Of a stretch of DNA of 64,000 nucleotides, positions 44,040 through 53,427 are shown piece by piece. Positions within the stretch are counted from its first letter, which is position 1, and each line of letters starts with the position of its first letter. Both the position numbers and the translations under genes were made by a program. The notes beneath the pieces were generated by a model, which worked only from the letters and a program-made list of their open reading frames with translations, did not search any database and was not told where the DNA came from. Source of the stretch: Pseudobutyrivibrio ruminis AD2017 (GTDB lineage Bacteria; Bacillota; Clostridia; Lachnospirales; Lachnospiraceae); the NCBI RefSeq assembly GCF_000424305.1, contig NZ_AUJQ01000003.1, positions 248,001 through 312,000 of the forward strand. Reading direction: 5' to 3'.

Positions 44040-44924
44040 ATGACCGATTTCGATAAGTTTATAGCAGGAGAGGTTGAAAAGTATAAGGATAATGCGTTCC
44101 CACTAAAGGCAAGTTTATTGGAGCGTGCTTTGGTTCGTAGAGTTAGCTACAAAAAGCTTCATCCAAATCCAGAGGATGAATTTTGTATGCCATCTGTAGG
44201 ACCTAGCTATCGAATTATAAATGAATATGTACAGCGGATGGTTGAGGATAAATTTGATGGAATGTATTCTGGACTAGAGGATAAATCCATTACTGTAGAA
44301 AAAATGTATCCTGACGGATATATGATTCTCAATGGTCATCATCGTTGGGCTGCATATATGAGGGTTGGAAAAAAGAGGGTTCCGGTTCATATTATCAATC
44401 TTACAAATAGCCATGATATTTTCCAGATGTTAAATAATTCTAAATACGATAAGCGCGTAACTATCAATCTGGATGAGGTGATGTTTAAAAAGCTGGGAAA
44501 TGAGAGTGTGGAGAAGGAACTAAGCTTCCCATTTAAGAAGGTTTACAAAGAGCATTTGATAAAGGGCCTTCCAGCAGTGTGCAACCATCTTGCAAATGAT
44601 GGTTACGATATTTGGGTTTACACTACAGGCTTATATTCAAGAGAATACATTCAGCGCCTGTTAAAGCTTTACCATATTAACACCGGCTTTATTGTTACTG
44701 GTGCCACAAGATTTGATACCACAGATTCAAAAGAAAAAAAGCAGTTAGCAGAATTGTTTGCTAAAAAATATGATGTCACAATTCATATTTATGGCGAGGC
44801 TCTTTTATATGTAAAACGTAGTGCGAAGAAATCACTACAGTACGAACTTCATAAGGAATCCTGGTCAGGTGATGCTATTGAAATACTTGATGGGATACAT
44901 AAAAGAGAAACAGCTTCTGAGTAA
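44040..44924 (+). CDS. ParB-like domain fused to a degenerate HAD-like domain
   Basis: 294 residues behind AAAGGAA. The first half carries a ParB/sulfiredoxin-type signature: LHPNPEDEFCMP, ITVEKMYPDGYMILNGHHRWAAYMRVGKKRVPVHII, close to the GERR/HHR motif of ParB nuclease-like domains. The second half looks like a HAD-fold: VTINLDEVMF where the first Asp of DxD is Asn, IKGLPAVCNHLANDGYDIWVYTTG with the motif II Thr, and an alpha/beta end. It may be a kinase or phosphatase relative. The last residues ETASE are encoded by a palindrome shared with the convergent LacI gene. Function unknown. Confidence 0.6.
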   Translation: MTDFDKFIAGEVEKYKDNAFPLKASLLERALVRRVSYKKLHPNPEDEFCMPSVGPSYRIINEYVQRMVEDKFDGMYSGLEDKSITVEKMYPDGYMILNGHHRWAAYMRVGKKRVPVHIINLTNSHDIFQMLNNSKYDKRVTINLDEVMFKKLGNESVEKELSFPFKKVYKEHLIKGLPAVCNHLANDGYDIWVYTTGLYSREYIQRLLKLYHINTGFIVTGATRFDTTDSKEKKQLAELFAKKYDVTIHIYGEALLYVKRSAKKSLQYELHKESWSGDAIEILDGIHKRETASE

Positions 44925-44940
44925 TTACTCAGAAGCTGTT
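44909..44940. terminator. Perfect 32-bp palindrome shared by two convergent stop codons
   Basis: The arms AACAGCTTCTGAGTAA and TTACTCAGAAGCTGTT are exact complements with no loop. The plus-strand stop (44922-44924) and the minus-strand stop (44925-44927) meet at its centre. It can act as a bidirectional terminator while coding the last residues of both proteins. Confidence 0.7.
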
Positions 44941-45980
44941 GATTCTCTATAGATAATATCTGTTTCGATATAAGTTCTTTTATATGGCATGGCAGGATTT
45001 GCAATTCGTGCAAGAAGTAAATCTGCAGCTATATAGCCCATAGAGCTTGAATGGATTTTGATGGTGGTGAGGCTTGGTTCCATTAGGCTTGCCTCAGGGG
45101 CATCATCGAATCCGCATATACGAATATCTTTTGGGACTTTCTTCCCTAGCGATTTCAAAGCTTTGATAGTAGACATAGCTAAAAAGTCATTTGCACAGAA
45201 AAACAAATCTGGCAGCTGTTTGAGAGATGCTATCTGTTCACTTAGCCAGTTTGTATCTGAGTAAGGATTGCTGTCGTCTGCGAGAATGCAACCTTCCATA
45301 TCTACGGTCATGCCTCTATCAGTAAGGACTGATACATAAGCTTGCCATCTTTCATAGAATGACTGGCAGTGGAATCGGTCACCGATAAAGGAAATATTTT
45401 TACATCCCTTATCAATCATTGTATCCAACATCTGATGAACGCTTGAAAGATTTTCCATGTATATAACATCTGCATTGAGAGGGCATCTTTGACTAAGTGG
45501 AGTATCCACAAATAGTAGTGGAATGTTCTGCTTGCACAGAAATTCACAGTAGCTTTCCGAAAAGAGCTCCATACAAAGGATGGCGGCAACATTTTCAATA
45601 TCGATATTTGTAGGAAAGCACATGTTGTTGATTTCGTAATCACGAATGATGTTTATAGAAAGCTTGTAGCCCAGTGCATCTATCTTGTGCTGGAAGGCAT
45701 CTAAAATCTTGTTGCCAGAGTGGGAGCTACCAGGAAAGGCCTGTGTAAATAAAGCGATTTCTGTTTTATTAAGTGGTGCAGGTGCATCTGATGATATTGC
45801 AGCAGGCTGAGTGAACCCTGCCATATTAAACTGCTTGTAGCCCATGGACATGGCTGTCTGGCATATTTTATTTCTAGTCTCTGCAGAGACATTTCCTGTG
45901 TTGTTAAGTGCTCTTGAAACAGTGTTTCTAGAGAGTCCTAAGGCATCTGCAATTTCTTGTAAAGTAACTCTATTTCCCAT
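44925..45980 (-). CDS. LacI-family transcriptional regulator
   Basis: 351 residues. N-terminal LacI helix-turn-helix (VTLQEIADALGLSRNTVSRALNNTGNVS), hinge, and a periplasmic-binding-protein-like sugar domain (60-345) with FFCANDFLAMSTIKALKSLG and ICGFDDAPEASLMEPSLTTIKI. It is divergent from the GH32-like lipoprotein gene. The intergenic region has two copies of the 4-1-4 palindrome AAATGTAACAT (46037, 46140) and two GTGCAAATGCA boxes, likely operators. A third AAATGTAACAT lies before the ABC-transporter binding-protein gene (56602), so it may control that too. Effector unknown. Confidence 0.88.
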   Translation of the reverse strand: MGNRVTLQEIADALGLSRNTVSRALNNTGNVSAETRNKICQTAMSMGYKQFNMAGFTQPAAISSDAPAPLNKTEIALFTQAFPGSSHSGNKILDAFQHKIDALGYKLSINIIRDYEINNMCFPTNIDIENVAAILCMELFSESYCEFLCKQNIPLLFVDTPLSQRCPLNADVIYMENLSSVHQMLDTMIDKGCKNISFIGDRFHCQSFYERWQAYVSVLTDRGMTVDMEGCILADDSNPYSDTNWLSEQIASLKQLPDLFFCANDFLAMSTIKALKSLGKKVPKDIRICGFDDAPEASLMEPSLTTIKIHSSSMGYIAADLLLARIANPAMPYKRTYIETDIIYRESTASE

Positions 45981-46036
45981 GTTATTCTCCTGCGTAAAAT
46001 CTAATAATAATGATACTGAAAATCGGTCAATGTGTC

Positions 46037-46190
46037 AAATGTAACATTATTCGAAAATGTTAATTTTCACCAAAAGGAAACCCTTGAATAATCGCATATT
46101 TCACAAAAATATTGTGCAAATGCATATGAATATTGCTTTAAATGTAACATGAATGTACACTATATGTAACAACAAGTAGTGCAAATGCAC
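46037..46190. promoter_or_regulatory. Putative operators between the LacI and GH32-like genes
   Basis: AAATGTAACAT occurs at 46037-46047 and 46140-46150. GTGCAAATGCAT (46114-46125) and GTGCAAATGCAC (46179-46190) are 5-2-5 inverted repeats. Both types are plausible sites for the divergent LacI-family protein. Confidence 0.5.
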
Positions 46191-46205
46191 CTTACAGGAG
46201 GGAAT

Positions 46206-47708
46206 ATGAAGAAGGTTGTTTTGATGCTTCTACTAGCTGCCATGTGCGTAAATGCGGTAGGCTGTGGCACAGGTTCTAATGTAGAAGACACGGATGAAGA
46301 AAAGTACATAGGAGAGGAGTGGAGCAATTACGTGTTTTACCCAGCTTCAATTGAAGGATTTGTTGGTGACACAATGCCCTTTTACGATGATGGAAAATTC
46401 AATGTTTTCTATTTGGCTGACCAGAGAAATGGTAAGCAGGGATATCATCCTTGGGGCCTAATTCAGACAGAAAATTTTTCTAGTTTTGATGATAAGGGAG
46501 TTGTAATAAATTACGGTGATACAGTAGAAAGTCAAGATATTGCCCTTGGTACAGGAAGCGTAATCAAGGATAAAAATGGAATATATCATGCATTCTATAC
46601 AGGACATAATGATACTTACTCACCAAAGGAAGCAGTGATGCATGCAGTTAGTAAGGATATGGAGAATTGGGATAAGATTCCTGAGGATACATTTACCAGC
46701 AATGGAAATTATTCACAGGACGATTTCAGAGATCCATATGTAATGTATTCAAAGGAAGATAAATGTTATTTCATGTTTATCACAACAAGAGCTAACAACA
46801 ATGGTGTAATAGCAAAGTATTCTTCTAATGATTTAAAGACATGGAAGGATGAGGGAATCTTCTTTGAAAACGATATGGGTAACGATTCTAACATGGAATG
46901 TCCTACAGTTTTACAGTATAAGGATAAGTGGTATCTTTCATTCTCTGATCAGTGGCCAAACAGACAGGTTCATTATCGTATATCCGATAGTTTAAATGGA
47001 ACCTTTCAAAAGCCAGCTAATGATGTGTTTGACTGCAACGGATTCTACGCAGGTCGTCTTGAGACAGATGGAGATAATCTTTACGTTGTAGGCTGGTGTG
47101 GAACAAAGAAGAATCACCAGGATGGTGATGAGTATGACTGGGGTGGAAACATGGTTACTCATCTTCTTAAGCAAAACAGTGATGGAACTCTTAACCCAGT
47201 ACTTAATCCAAGCATCGCAGATACAATGACAAATGAATGTCCACTTGCACCAGCGAAGATGACAGAATCTGTTAAACAGAAGGACAATAGCTACACATTC
47301 AGCGGAAGCGATTATGAGATGGTTGGCTTCAAGAACATCATGGGTAGCTATTTATTCGAAACTACTATTTCAGATTATGACAAAAATGGTATGTTTGGAA
47401 TTTGCTTCAATACAAATACAGAAAGTGTTGGCAATTTAAATATCGTATTTAATGCAGCAACAAACAAGATTGAGTTTTACAACAACAGCGACATCATGCA
47501 GGTAGCAGCGCAGTCTAGTTTAGACTACGATTTATCTAAGGCAGGGGAGCTTAACATAAAGGTTGTTATTGCTGATGGAGTTGTTGTTATGTATGTAAAT
47601 GATGAGGTTGCGTTTACAACAAGAATGTATCTTTCACAGGGTATGGATTGGGGATTATTCAGTATCAAATCACCTGTGACATTCAAGGATACAAAGCTTT
47701 ATAAATAG
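46206..47708 (+). CDS. GH32-like secreted lipoprotein
   Basis: 500 residues from the ATG at 46206, which follows AGGAGGG. The signal peptide ends in NAVGC, with the lipidated Cys at about residue 20. A five-bladed beta-propeller of clan GH-J type follows: FYDDGKFNVFYLADQR, the RDP motif in DDFRDPYVMY and the EC-type motif in MECPTVLQY, the usual GH32 catalytic triad regions. The C-terminal beta-sandwich (about 350-500) is as in GH32. It could cleave fructans, but the N-terminal WMNDPNG motif is not obvious, so the substrate may differ. It precedes the repeat protein by 21 bases and is divergent from a LacI-type gene. Confidence 0.7.
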   Translation: MKKVVLMLLLAAMCVNAVGCGTGSNVEDTDEEKYIGEEWSNYVFYPASIEGFVGDTMPFYDDGKFNVFYLADQRNGKQGYHPWGLIQTENFSSFDDKGVVINYGDTVESQDIALGTGSVIKDKNGIYHAFYTGHNDTYSPKEAVMHAVSKDMENWDKIPEDTFTSNGNYSQDDFRDPYVMYSKEDKCYFMFITTRANNNGVIAKYSSNDLKTWKDEGIFFENDMGNDSNMECPTVLQYKDKWYLSFSDQWPNRQVHYRISDSLNGTFQKPANDVFDCNGFYAGRLETDGDNLYVVGWCGTKKNHQDGDEYDWGGNMVTHLLKQNSDGTLNPVLNPSIADTMTNECPLAPAKMTESVKQKDNSYTFSGSDYEMVGFKNIMGSYLFETTISDYDKNGMFGICFNTNTESVGNLNIVFNAATNKIEFYNNSDIMQVAAQSSLDYDLSKAGELNIKVVIADGVVVMYVNDEVAFTTRMYLSQGMDWGLFSIKSPVTFKDTKLYK

Positions 47709-47729
47709 TAGTTGCAGAGGAGGGAGATT

Positions 47730-50700
47730 ATGTTTAAGAAATTTATGGCAGCAAGCCGTAAAGTTAAACTACTTACCGCTGGCGGTGTGGGAGTTGTCGC
47801 TGCAGCGGGAGTTGCAGGTGCCATTGCCTTAGCATCTGGTAATGGTGAGATAACAATCGACAAAGAAATCGTAGCTTTAGCGGGAGGCTGGCCTCAGTCT
47901 TTTATGGCGGATGATTATGTTGAGCCAGAATTTGTAGATGACAAAAATCGTACAAACAATGCTTTCAATGTGGCTGACTTTGGAGAGCAGGGACATAATG
48001 GTTGGTTCTATAGATATGGCACCGCTACAAATCCTGCAGCATCAAAAAGAATGGAAAATTTTGATGGAGAAAAGTATTTCCAGCTTGGTAAGACAGGAAT
48101 GGAAATTAAATCAAACTTCATTCACACCGCAGAAGGTACAGCGCCAATCCTTGAATGGCGAGCTGCCAAAAAGGGCGACATAAATGTAAAACTTACTTAT
48201 GTAAAGAATGTAAACATGGATAAGAATCCTTCATATCCAGATGGTGTCACAATATATGTATACAAGGGTGACGAGGCCATCGGCAGATATGAGGTGGATG
48301 TTAAAACAGATGGAGAAACTGTTGTTGAAAAGGAACTAAGCAACTTATCAGTAGATGAGCTTGAAAGCCTTTACTTCATCGTTGATCCAAACATGAACAA
48401 TGCATATGATGGCGGTTCATTGTATGTAGCAATAAATGATGTAGATGCTAAGGGCCCATCAGCAATCAATGATGTGGCAAGAACTAATAACAATGCTAAT
48501 TCAATTGAGGACTTTGGTGCTCAGGGACAGAACGGTTGGACCTACAGATTTGGAAAAACAGGTAAGGATTCAAAGCTTGTTTCTACAGAAAACAATGGCG
48601 AATTCATGAATGTGACTTCTCCAAACCTTGTCCTTAGCCATTATTTCATTCATCCAGCTATCAATGATAATGCAATCCTTGCTTGGAAGCCAGCGGTTGA
48701 TGGCACTATTGAAATAAGAGGAAAGTACAAGAAGTTCGAGCAAAATGATGGAAATCCAGATTGGCCAGATGGTGTTATCGTATCTGTTTACAAGAACGAT
48801 GAAAAGCTGTTTAGCAAGAAGGTGGCAGCACCAAGAAAAGGCGAAAACGAAATTTCCTTCAGAGAGAAGAATTTGGCAGTAACAACAGCAGACGATTTAT
48901 ATTTTGTTGTTGATGCAGGTGGTAATTCATCTTACGATGGTGGCTGCTTTGATATTGATATTGTTGATAGAACAGGAGCTCAGACAGAGGCTGATGTTGC
49001 TATCGATGAGACAGAGACAAGACAGAATTTTGCAGATACAAAATACGATTTCGGAGAGCAGGGTAAGAATGGTTGGTTCTATCAGGATGGATTCGCAAGC
49101 GAAGCTACTAATTCTTACAACATTATGAACTTCGAAAAGGAAGAGGAGAGATATTTCGATCCTAGCTACTTAGAAATTAAGAGAGATTTCGTTAATCCGG
49201 GTAAGGGCAAATCCGCAGTTATAAAATGGAAGGTTGCTCAGGACGGCAAGGTTAAGGTTGATGCAGCTTACACAAAGCTCAAAAACGAGGACAAGAATCC
49301 TAGCTGGCCAGATGGAACAACAGTTACAATCTTCCATAACGATGAACCCCTTGTAACTGAGGATTTTGCTCCAGACAGATTAAGGGAAATTACAAAGCGA
49401 CTTGATGTTGCATCAGTAGACGTTAAGAAGGGTGACTTCATTACAATGGTTGTAGATCCTAAGTCTAACAATGCATACGATGCAGGAAAGTATGAATTCT
49501 CTATCAAGGGAATCACACCAATGGTTGGAAAGACCGAAAAGGACGTTACCTACACTGGTGGCCAGCGTACAAACAATGCATCGGTTCAAGATGATTTTGG
49601 TAAGCAGGGTAATGGCGGCTATTGCTATCAGTCAGGCTACTATCTTGATCCAAACTTTGCAGTTAACCTTGAAACATATAAAAAGGACGATAAGTATACA
49701 ACAATCGACGGTGTAGAAGTTAAGCGCGATTACATCATGCCAGGTAACAAAGGCCGTTCAGCTATTGTTAAATGGGTTGCCAACAGGGAAGGTTCTGTAG
49801 ATGTTTTGGCTGATTACACTAAGCACAAGAACGAGGACAAGAATCCTAGCTGGCCAGATGGAGTAGATGTTTACATCTTCAAGAATGATAAGCAGATTAA
49901 GAAGGAAAGCTTCGCTCCAGTAGTAGGCCGGGAGGTTACTAAGGATTTATCTGTTAATGGACTTATGGTTAAGCCGGGCGATTGCATCACACTTATGGTA
50001 GATGGCAAGGAAAACACAGCATACGATGGTGGTAATTTCAAATTCGTAGTTGAGGATGCTGAGCTTAAGACTGAGCCAATGGTAAACAGAAGCGGTAAGA
50101 ATTATGCAAACCTTGCACTTGATTTTGGTGCACAGGGAAGCAATGGATGGTATTACTGCGAAGGCCGTAGCGTTAACAAATATGAAATGCTACAGAATAA
50201 GACCGAAGACGGTAATGGATATATTTCAAGAAAGCAAAAGAATCTTGAGATTAAGAAGGATTTTGTTCAGCCTAGACTTAATGCTAATGCAATGTACAAA
50301 TGGGTAGTTGCAGCAAATGGTCAGATTGATATTACTGGAGATTACACAAAGTTTGGTCATGAGGATCCAAATGCCAGCTGGCCAGATGGTACAAGATTCG
50401 GCATCTACATAAATGGACACAATCTTATCGATGAAACTATTTCTTGCCCAAGAGGCGAAGATAGACATAACACAAAAGAGATTAACATTCAGAAGTTAAA
50501 TGTTAGTGCTGGAGATGTCCTTACATTCGAAGTAAATTGTAACAAGAATAATGCTTGGGACGGCGGACGTTTCAATATTGATATTGCAGATTCAAATGAA
50601 ATTAAGGTTGTTGTAGGTGATGAAGAGCGTACAAATAATACAGTCCTTGGTGCACTTACATCAATGGCTCAGGGCACAGACGGATGGTGGTTCTTAGATG

Positions 50701-52298
50701 GTAAGACACCAGCAGATGCTAAGGTTCTTACATATCTTAACGCTGATGGAACAGCTTACATGTCTACTAAGAATGAAGGCCTTGAAATGAAGAAGGACTA
50801 CGTTCATCCAGGCAAGGACAAGGCTGCGATATATCAGTGGGTAGCATACGAAGATGGCAAGATTGATATAATCGCTGACTATGTTAAGTTTGGTCAGAAT
50901 GACCCTAACCCAAATCTTCCAGATGGAGTAAAGGTTAGCGTTTACAAGAATAACGACGTTTTGTTAGAGCAGGATGTTGAGGCATTTAGAGGCGATGGCA
51001 ATGACAACAAGCTTGAAATCATGCTTACAAAGCTAGAGGTTGCAAGAGGCGACAAGATTTCATTTGTTATCGACGCAAAAGCTAACAATGCCTGGGATGC
51101 AGGTCGACTTTCTGCAAGCATTTATGCGGTAAAGGATAAGTCACCAGAGGAAGAAGCAAGAGAAAACAACACAAATCTATTCAATGCATTTGGCGAGCAG
51201 GGTTCTGACGGTTGGTACTATGGAATGTGCGACTGGGATGGCAAGAACTTCGAAAGACTTACATTTGATGCGGAAATGGGTAGATATTACAACAACGGTA
51301 AGCCAGAGCTTAAGGCTGATTTTGTAGAGCCAGGCAATGGCAGAAATGCAGCATACCAGTGGGTTGTTGCAAAGACTGGACGAATCAATGTAAAGGGAAG
51401 CTATACCAAGTTTGCTAACAATGCAGACCCAGCAGCAAACGGCGTATGTATGCGTATCTTTATCAATGGCGAAGAAAAGAAGTGGATTGGTGGAGATATC
51501 CAGGGCAACTTTGCAGCAGATGTTGTAAAGGGATTTGACGAGACATATCTTGTTCACGAAGGTGATGTAGTAATGTTTGCTATCGATTCTGACGGTAACG
51601 ACAGCTACGATGGCGGTAAGCTTGATGTTACAATCAAGGACGCTGACGAGGAAATTGAGACACCTGAAGAACCTGTAGTAGATGAAGACAGAACTAACGA
51701 TACATCACTTGCAGGCGGTTTCGGTAAGCAAGGTGAAAACGGTTGGTTCTACGGCGTATGCGATTGGGACGGCAAGAATTTTGAAAAGCTTCCATTTGAC
51801 GCTGAGAACAATAGATACTTCAATGGTGGTAAGCCAGAACTTAAGTCAGATTTCGTAGAGCCAGGCAATGGCAGAAATGCAGCTTATAAATGGGTAGTTG
51901 CAGAAGATGGCCGCATCCGAGTTCAGGGAAGCTACACTAAGTTTGCTAATAGTGCAGACCCAAATGCAAACGGAACCTGCATGAGAATCTTCTTAAATGG
52001 AGTTGAAAAGAAGTGGCTTGGTGGAGTTACACAAGGCAACTTCTCAGATGAAAGAACAGTCACATTTGACGAACACTATGATGTTAAGAAGAACGACGAA
52101 ATCACATTCGCCATCGACCCAGACGGAAACGATGCTTGGGACGGCGGTAGATTAGAGGTTAACATTTCGGATGAGTCTGAGGATGAAGATGACGACGATT
52201 CTGATGAGACTGAGCCTGAGGAGGACGAGTCAGAGGATGCTAAGACTGATGAAGCTGAAGGCGAGGAAGTAACAGATAATAAAGAAACTGAAAACTAA
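47730..52298 (+). CDS. Large surface protein of eight tandem beta-rich repeats
   Basis: 1522 residues from the ATG at 47730 (GAGGAGGGA site). One N-terminal membrane span (LTAGGVGVVAAAGVAGAIAL) may be a signal anchor. Eight repeats of about 170-190 residues follow. Each begins RTNN...DFGxQGxNGWxY, has a middle NPSWPDGVxVxIFKND and ends D...N.AYDGG or AWDGGRL. The last two are closest to each other (GVCDWDGKNFEKLPFDAE). The tail is an acidic run of Asp/Glu. The pattern resembles a carbohydrate-binding beta-sandwich, but I do not recognise the family. It shares an operon with the GH32-like lipoprotein, suggesting polysaccharide binding. Confidence 0.7.
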   Translation: MFKKFMAASRKVKLLTAGGVGVVAAAGVAGAIALASGNGEITIDKEIVALAGGWPQSFMADDYVEPEFVDDKNRTNNAFNVADFGEQGHNGWFYRYGTATNPAASKRMENFDGEKYFQLGKTGMEIKSNFIHTAEGTAPILEWRAAKKGDINVKLTYVKNVNMDKNPSYPDGVTIYVYKGDEAIGRYEVDVKTDGETVVEKELSNLSVDELESLYFIVDPNMNNAYDGGSLYVAINDVDAKGPSAINDVARTNNNANSIEDFGAQGQNGWTYRFGKTGKDSKLVSTENNGEFMNVTSPNLVLSHYFIHPAINDNAILAWKPAVDGTIEIRGKYKKFEQNDGNPDWPDGVIVSVYKNDEKLFSKKVAAPRKGENEISFREKNLAVTTADDLYFVVDAGGNSSYDGGCFDIDIVDRTGAQTEADVAIDETETRQNFADTKYDFGEQGKNGWFYQDGFASEATNSYNIMNFEKEEERYFDPSYLEIKRDFVNPGKGKSAVIKWKVAQDGKVKVDAAYTKLKNEDKNPSWPDGTTVTIFHNDEPLVTEDFAPDRLREITKRLDVASVDVKKGDFITMVVDPKSNNAYDAGKYEFSIKGITPMVGKTEKDVTYTGGQRTNNASVQDDFGKQGNGGYCYQSGYYLDPNFAVNLETYKKDDKYTTIDGVEVKRDYIMPGNKGRSAIVKWVANREGSVDVLADYTKHKNEDKNPSWPDGVDVYIFKNDKQIKKESFAPVVGREVTKDLSVNGLMVKPGDCITLMVDGKENTAYDGGNFKFVVEDAELKTEPMVNRSGKNYANLALDFGAQGSNGWYYCEGRSVNKYEMLQNKTEDGNGYISRKQKNLEIKKDFVQPRLNANAMYKWVVAANGQIDITGDYTKFGHEDPNASWPDGTRFGIYINGHNLIDETISCPRGEDRHNTKEINIQKLNVSAGDVLTFEVNCNKNNAWDGGRFNIDIADSNEIKVVVGDEERTNNTVLGALTSMAQGTDGWWFLDGKTPADAKVLTYLNADGTAYMSTKNEGLEMKKDYVHPGKDKAAIYQWVAYEDGKIDIIADYVKFGQNDPNPNLPDGVKVSVYKNNDVLLEQDVEAFRGDGNDNKLEIMLTKLEVARGDKISFVIDAKANNAWDAGRLSASIYAVKDKSPEEEARENNTNLFNAFGEQGSDGWYYGMCDWDGKNFERLTFDAEMGRYYNNGKPELKADFVEPGNGRNAAYQWVVAKTGRINVKGSYTKFANNADPAANGVCMRIFINGEEKKWIGGDIQGNFAADVVKGFDETYLVHEGDVVMFAIDSDGNDSYDGGKLDVTIKDADEEIETPEEPVVDEDRTNDTSLAGGFGKQGENGWFYGVCDWDGKNFEKLPFDAENNRYFNGGKPELKSDFVEPGNGRNAAYKWVVAEDGRIRVQGSYTKFANSADPNANGTCMRIFLNGVEKKWLGGVTQGNFSDERTVTFDEHYDVKKNDEITFAIDPDGNDAWDGGRLEVNISDESEDEDDDDSDETEPEEDESEDAKTDEAEGEEVTDNKETEN

Positions 52299-52302
52299 AA
52301 AA

Positions 52303-52420
52303 GCCTTCCCCTTTTTTAAGGGGGAAGGTGGCTGCGCAGCAGACGGATGAGGGTTTTATAAAGGTGACCCTCATCAGTCACCTGCGGTGACAGCTTCTCC
52401 CTTAAAAGGGAGAAGCCTTT
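52303..52420. repeat. Intergenic multi-hairpin repeat (MITE-like)
   Basis: Three hairpins: CCTTCCCCTT/AAGGGGGAAGG, GATGAGGG/CCCTCATC and CTTCTCCC/GGGAGAAG, with GCTGCGCAGC and CACCTGCGGTG between them. I know similar composite palindromes as dispersed repeats in Firmicutes genomes. It also separates and probably terminates two convergent genes. Confidence 0.7.
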
Positions 52421-53395
52421 TTATTTATATTCTGGTGTAATTGTATTAATGGTACCATCGGTATTGTAGGTAAGTTCACAATACTTTACGTTTCTTCGGT
52501 GGTTAATTCCGCCAGAAATCTCACAGTCATGATAGAACAAATATGTCTTGCCATGATATTCCACGATAGAGTGGTGTGTTGTCCAACCAAGTACTGGCTC
52601 AAGGATGCGGCCCTGATATGTGAAAGGTCCGTAAGGACTATCTGATACCGCATATACGATATAGTGTGTTGTACCTGTTGAGTAAGAGAAGTAGTACTTG
52701 CCGTTGTGCTTGTGCATCCAAGGGTCCTCGAAGTATCTTCTGTCCTCATCGCCAGCGAGAAGCTCGTTGCCGTTTTCATCAAGGATTACTACATCTGAAG
52801 GAGCCTTAGCAAATTCTGACATGTCATCCTTCATAGGAGCAACCTTTGGCCATACAGCGTGCTCATTCTTTTCTGGCTCTGTGCCGTTTGGATCAAATGT
52901 GCCTGTGCGGTACTTTTCAAGCTGACCGCCCCAAAGGCCTCCGAAGTAGATGTAAACCTGTCCGTCATCATCGATGAAAGAGCAAGGGTCAATACTGAAA
53001 CTTCCTTTGATGTAGTCAGGTCTTGGAGTAAATGGTCCGTATGGCTTTTTGCCATCAGCGATACCTAGTCTGAAGATTCCATCTTTGTCTCTTGCTGGGA
53101 ATACTAAGTGGTATGTGTCGTTTTTGAAGACACAGTCTGGAGCCCACATCTGTGTGCTAACCCATGGAACATCATCCTGATGTAATACCATGCCGTGGTC
53201 TGTAACCTCTTCGCTGTTTTCATCCATAGAGAAGATGTGATAATCCTCCATCTGGTATTCATCACCGTTGTCGTTGTCCTCTCCGTTGTGAGGAATGTCG
53301 TGTGAAGGATAGATGTAAATCTTGTCCTCGTACACGTGAGCAGAAGGATCTGCTGTGAATAATTCGGTGATAAGGGGTTTGTTTTGTGCTTTCAT
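52421..53395 (-). CDS. Intracellular GH43 beta-xylosidase/arabinofuranosidase
   Basis: 324 residues without signal peptide. Five-bladed GH43 propeller: catalytic base in FTADPSAHVYEDKIYIYPSHD, the middle aspartate in FSIDPCSFIDDDGQVYIYFGG and the acid in RRYFEDPWMHKHNGKYY. Single domain. It should remove xylose or arabinose from imported short oligosaccharides; which sugar cannot be read from the sequence. It is the last gene of the ABC-transporter operon, 32 bases after the second permease gene, consistent with processing what the importer brings in. Confidence 0.85.
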   Translation of the reverse strand: MKAQNKPLITELFTADPSAHVYEDKIYIYPSHDIPHNGEDNDNGDEYQMEDYHIFSMDENSEEVTDHGMVLHQDDVPWVSTQMWAPDCVFKNDTYHLVFPARDKDGIFRLGIADGKKPYGPFTPRPDYIKGSFSIDPCSFIDDDGQVYIYFGGLWGGQLEKYRTGTFDPNGTEPEKNEHAVWPKVAPMKDDMSEFAKAPSDVVILDENGNELLAGDEDRRYFEDPWMHKHNGKYYFSYSTGTTHYIVYAVSDSPYGPFTYQGRILEPVLGWTTHHSIVEYHGKTYLFYHDCEISGGINHRRNVKYCELTYNTDGTINTITPEYK

Positions 53396-53427
53396 TGTTA
53401 GTAAAATCTCCTGTTTTAAAATAAATT

